Positions 63,126 through 64,000 of a stretch of 64,000 nt of DNA are shown here, piece after piece. Below the pieces are notes generated by a model. That model was not told the origin of the DNA. It made no database searches and saw only the letters and a list, made by a program, of their open reading frames with translations. Position 1 is the stretch's first letter, and each line of letters begins with the position of its first letter. The position numbers and the translations under genes were made by a program. The stretch comes from Heliorestis convoluta. Lineage in GTDB: Bacteria; Bacillota; Desulfitobacteriia; Heliobacteriales; Heliobacteriaceae. The DNA lies in the NCBI RefSeq assembly GCF_009649955.1, contig NZ_CP045875.1:248001-312000 (forward strand), written 5' to 3'.

Positions 63126-63815
63126 TTAGGCTCCAGGACGCCCCCCGGGAATGAACTTTTTAATCCAGTTGCCAAAGCCTCCTGGGTTCCGCGTCTGTAT
63201 AAGTACTGTTCCTGGACCTCTAAAACGACAAACGGCAATTTCTCCCGATGTGAAAGTATGTATCCAACTGCTTGAGGCTCTTTCGATTTTATAGTCCATA
63301 TAGTCAGGCCATGCTACCAAGTGATGATTATCAATGATAAACTCTTCCCCTGCATCAAGGTTGATGGCATGAATCCCGCCATAGCTATTTACAAAAACTT
63401 TGCCATAACCACTTACTTTGACAACAAAAAAGCCTTCTCCCGAAAAGAAACCTTGCATTAAGTTTTGCATCTTTGTTGATACTTGTAAATCTTGCGTGCC
63501 TGCTAAAAAGCCGTCTTTCTGTACGATCAAGTTATAGGTGCCATCAAGTTTAATATCGATAATATCACCTGGTATAGAAGGCGCTAACAAAACGGTCCCT
63601 GGGCCTCGGTTGGCTGTCAAAGTTTGAAAGAAAAATTTCTCTCCCGCTAACATTCGAGCGATGCCTTGCATGATACCTCCGTGGACAGAACCCATAACAT
63701 CGACGGTGGAAGACATGGCTACCATCGCATCGGCTTCAGCTTTGATACTTTCTCCTTTTTGCAATTGCATTTCTATAATCGGAAAAGCTCCGGGGTACAG
63801 TATCTTATAATCCAT
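63126..63815 (-). CDS. AIM24 family protein (TIGR00266)
   Basis: The protein has 229 aa of repeated beta-strand units: 'MQLQKGESIKAEADAMVAMS', 'GGIMQGIARMLAGEKFFFQ', 'GTVLLAPSIPGDIIDIKLDG', 'GFFSGEGFFVVKVSGYGKVF'. AIM24-type proteins have a TRAP-like fold and often accompany stress (Ter) genes. Gly/Pro-rich C terminus. ATG after GAGGTGAAACC. Role unknown. Confidence 0.9.
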   Translation of the reverse strand: MDYKILYPGAFPIIEMQLQKGESIKAEADAMVAMSSTVDVMGSVHGGIMQGIARMLAGEKFFFQTLTANRGPGTVLLAPSIPGDIIDIKLDGTYNLIVQKDGFLAGTQDLQVSTKMQNLMQGFFSGEGFFVVKVSGYGKVFVNSYGGIHAINLDAGEEFIIDNHHLVAWPDYMDYKIERASSSWIHTFTSGEIAVCRFRGPGTVLIQTRNPGGFGNWIKKFIPGGRPGA

Positions 63816-63840
63816 GGTTTCACCTCTTCTGCTTTATTGA

Positions 63841-64000
63841 TTATGACTGATTCAGCATCTGAACGTAGACAATTCTGCCATGCGTTTCGGTAGATAGGCG
63901 GATTTGTTGACCTTCTTGAAGGGGAATAAATTGCTTTCTGGGAATCGTTTTTTGTATACCTTTTTCTATCAACTGGGCATCCATATCGAGATTGTAAAGA
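63841..64000 (-). CDS. 3' end of an unidentified gene (likely Ter cluster)
   Basis: The last 52 codons read 'LYNLDMDAQLIEKGIQKTIP' ... 'GRIVYVQMLNQS' before TAA at 63841-63843. Its 5' part is beyond the window. The sequence is not enough to name a family. Same strand as, and 25 bases before, the AIM24 gene, so probably in the same operon. Confidence 0.6.
   Translation of the reverse strand, partial: LYNLDMDAQLIEKGIQKTIPRKQFIPLQEGQQIRLSTETHGRIVYVQMLNQS

Noticed and set aside
1-64000. tRNA, rRNA, complete insertion sequences, phage att sites and replication origin
   Set aside because: No cloverleaf with CCA end, rRNA-like sequence, transposase with terminal repeats or DnaA-box cluster was seen on reading.

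Overview
The window looks like a chromosomal segment of a moderately AT-rich, endospore-lineage Firmicute (Clostridia). The most likely source is a heliobacterium, possibly an alkaliphilic Heliorestis-like one. Supporting signs are the cdaR-glmM-glmS order with a glmS ribozyme, strong Shine-Dalgarno sequences with frequent GTG/TTG starts, a tungsten-type aldehyde:ferredoxin oxidoreductase, many chemosensory genes, and a three-gene set (CruF-like hydratase, acyltransferase, glycosyltransferase) that fits the carotenoid glucoside esters reported from Heliorestis. The genus is an inference; no photosynthesis gene lies in the window.

Layout. 1-6.6 kb: cdaR (partial), an FAD-dependent dehydrogenase, glmM, glmS and its self-cleaving leader. 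6.6-13.4 kb: nuclease/transposase remnants, a methyltransferase, a haem-c chemoreceptor, a hybrid histidine kinase and an orphan restriction-nuclease-like gene. 13.5-22 kb: AOR, two microproteins, a CoA-transferase, a second methyltransferase, a decayed SRAP gene, ogt, pirin, a nucleotidyltransferase, a cupin and an ArsC-like protein. 22-35.1 kb: a chemoreceptor, then a nine-gene chemosensory operon (double-tip soluble receptor, triple CheW, CheB, CheA, STAS-like, CheY, membrane CheZ-like, membrane receptor without sensor domain, CheR). 35-51 kb: mostly single genes (peroxidase, flagellin, FIST, alkyladenine glycosylase, AEC transporter, amidase, YjfB, NDH-2, LysR, YvyF) and a response regulator/kinase pair. 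51.2-56.6 kb: an operon of circularly permuted ATP-grasp, alpha-E and transglutaminase proteins plus two AstE/AspA-like zinc hydrolases, behind an attenuator-like leader. 56.7-59.9 kb: two small Cys-rich proteins and the carotenoid tailoring set, whose cruF is frameshifted. 60.4-64 kb: part of a tellurium-resistance-type (Ter) metabolic cluster on the minus strand.

The most unusual element is a family of about 420-bp interspersed repeats (four copies: 2.56, 35.74, 42.24 and 59.99 kb). Each full copy is a large imperfect palindrome of two diverged stem-loop modules facing each other. The long outer stem of the first module keeps perfect or wobble pairing although its sequence differs between copies. 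A second, smaller hairpin family (core GGGACGGTT / AACCGTCCC) occurs at 4.2, 22.1, 36.8 and 37.3 kb. Gene remnants (Rpn-type nuclease, cupin tail, SRAP, histidine kinase) and two single-base frameshifts are also present. No rRNA, tRNA, CRISPR array or complete insertion sequence was recognised.
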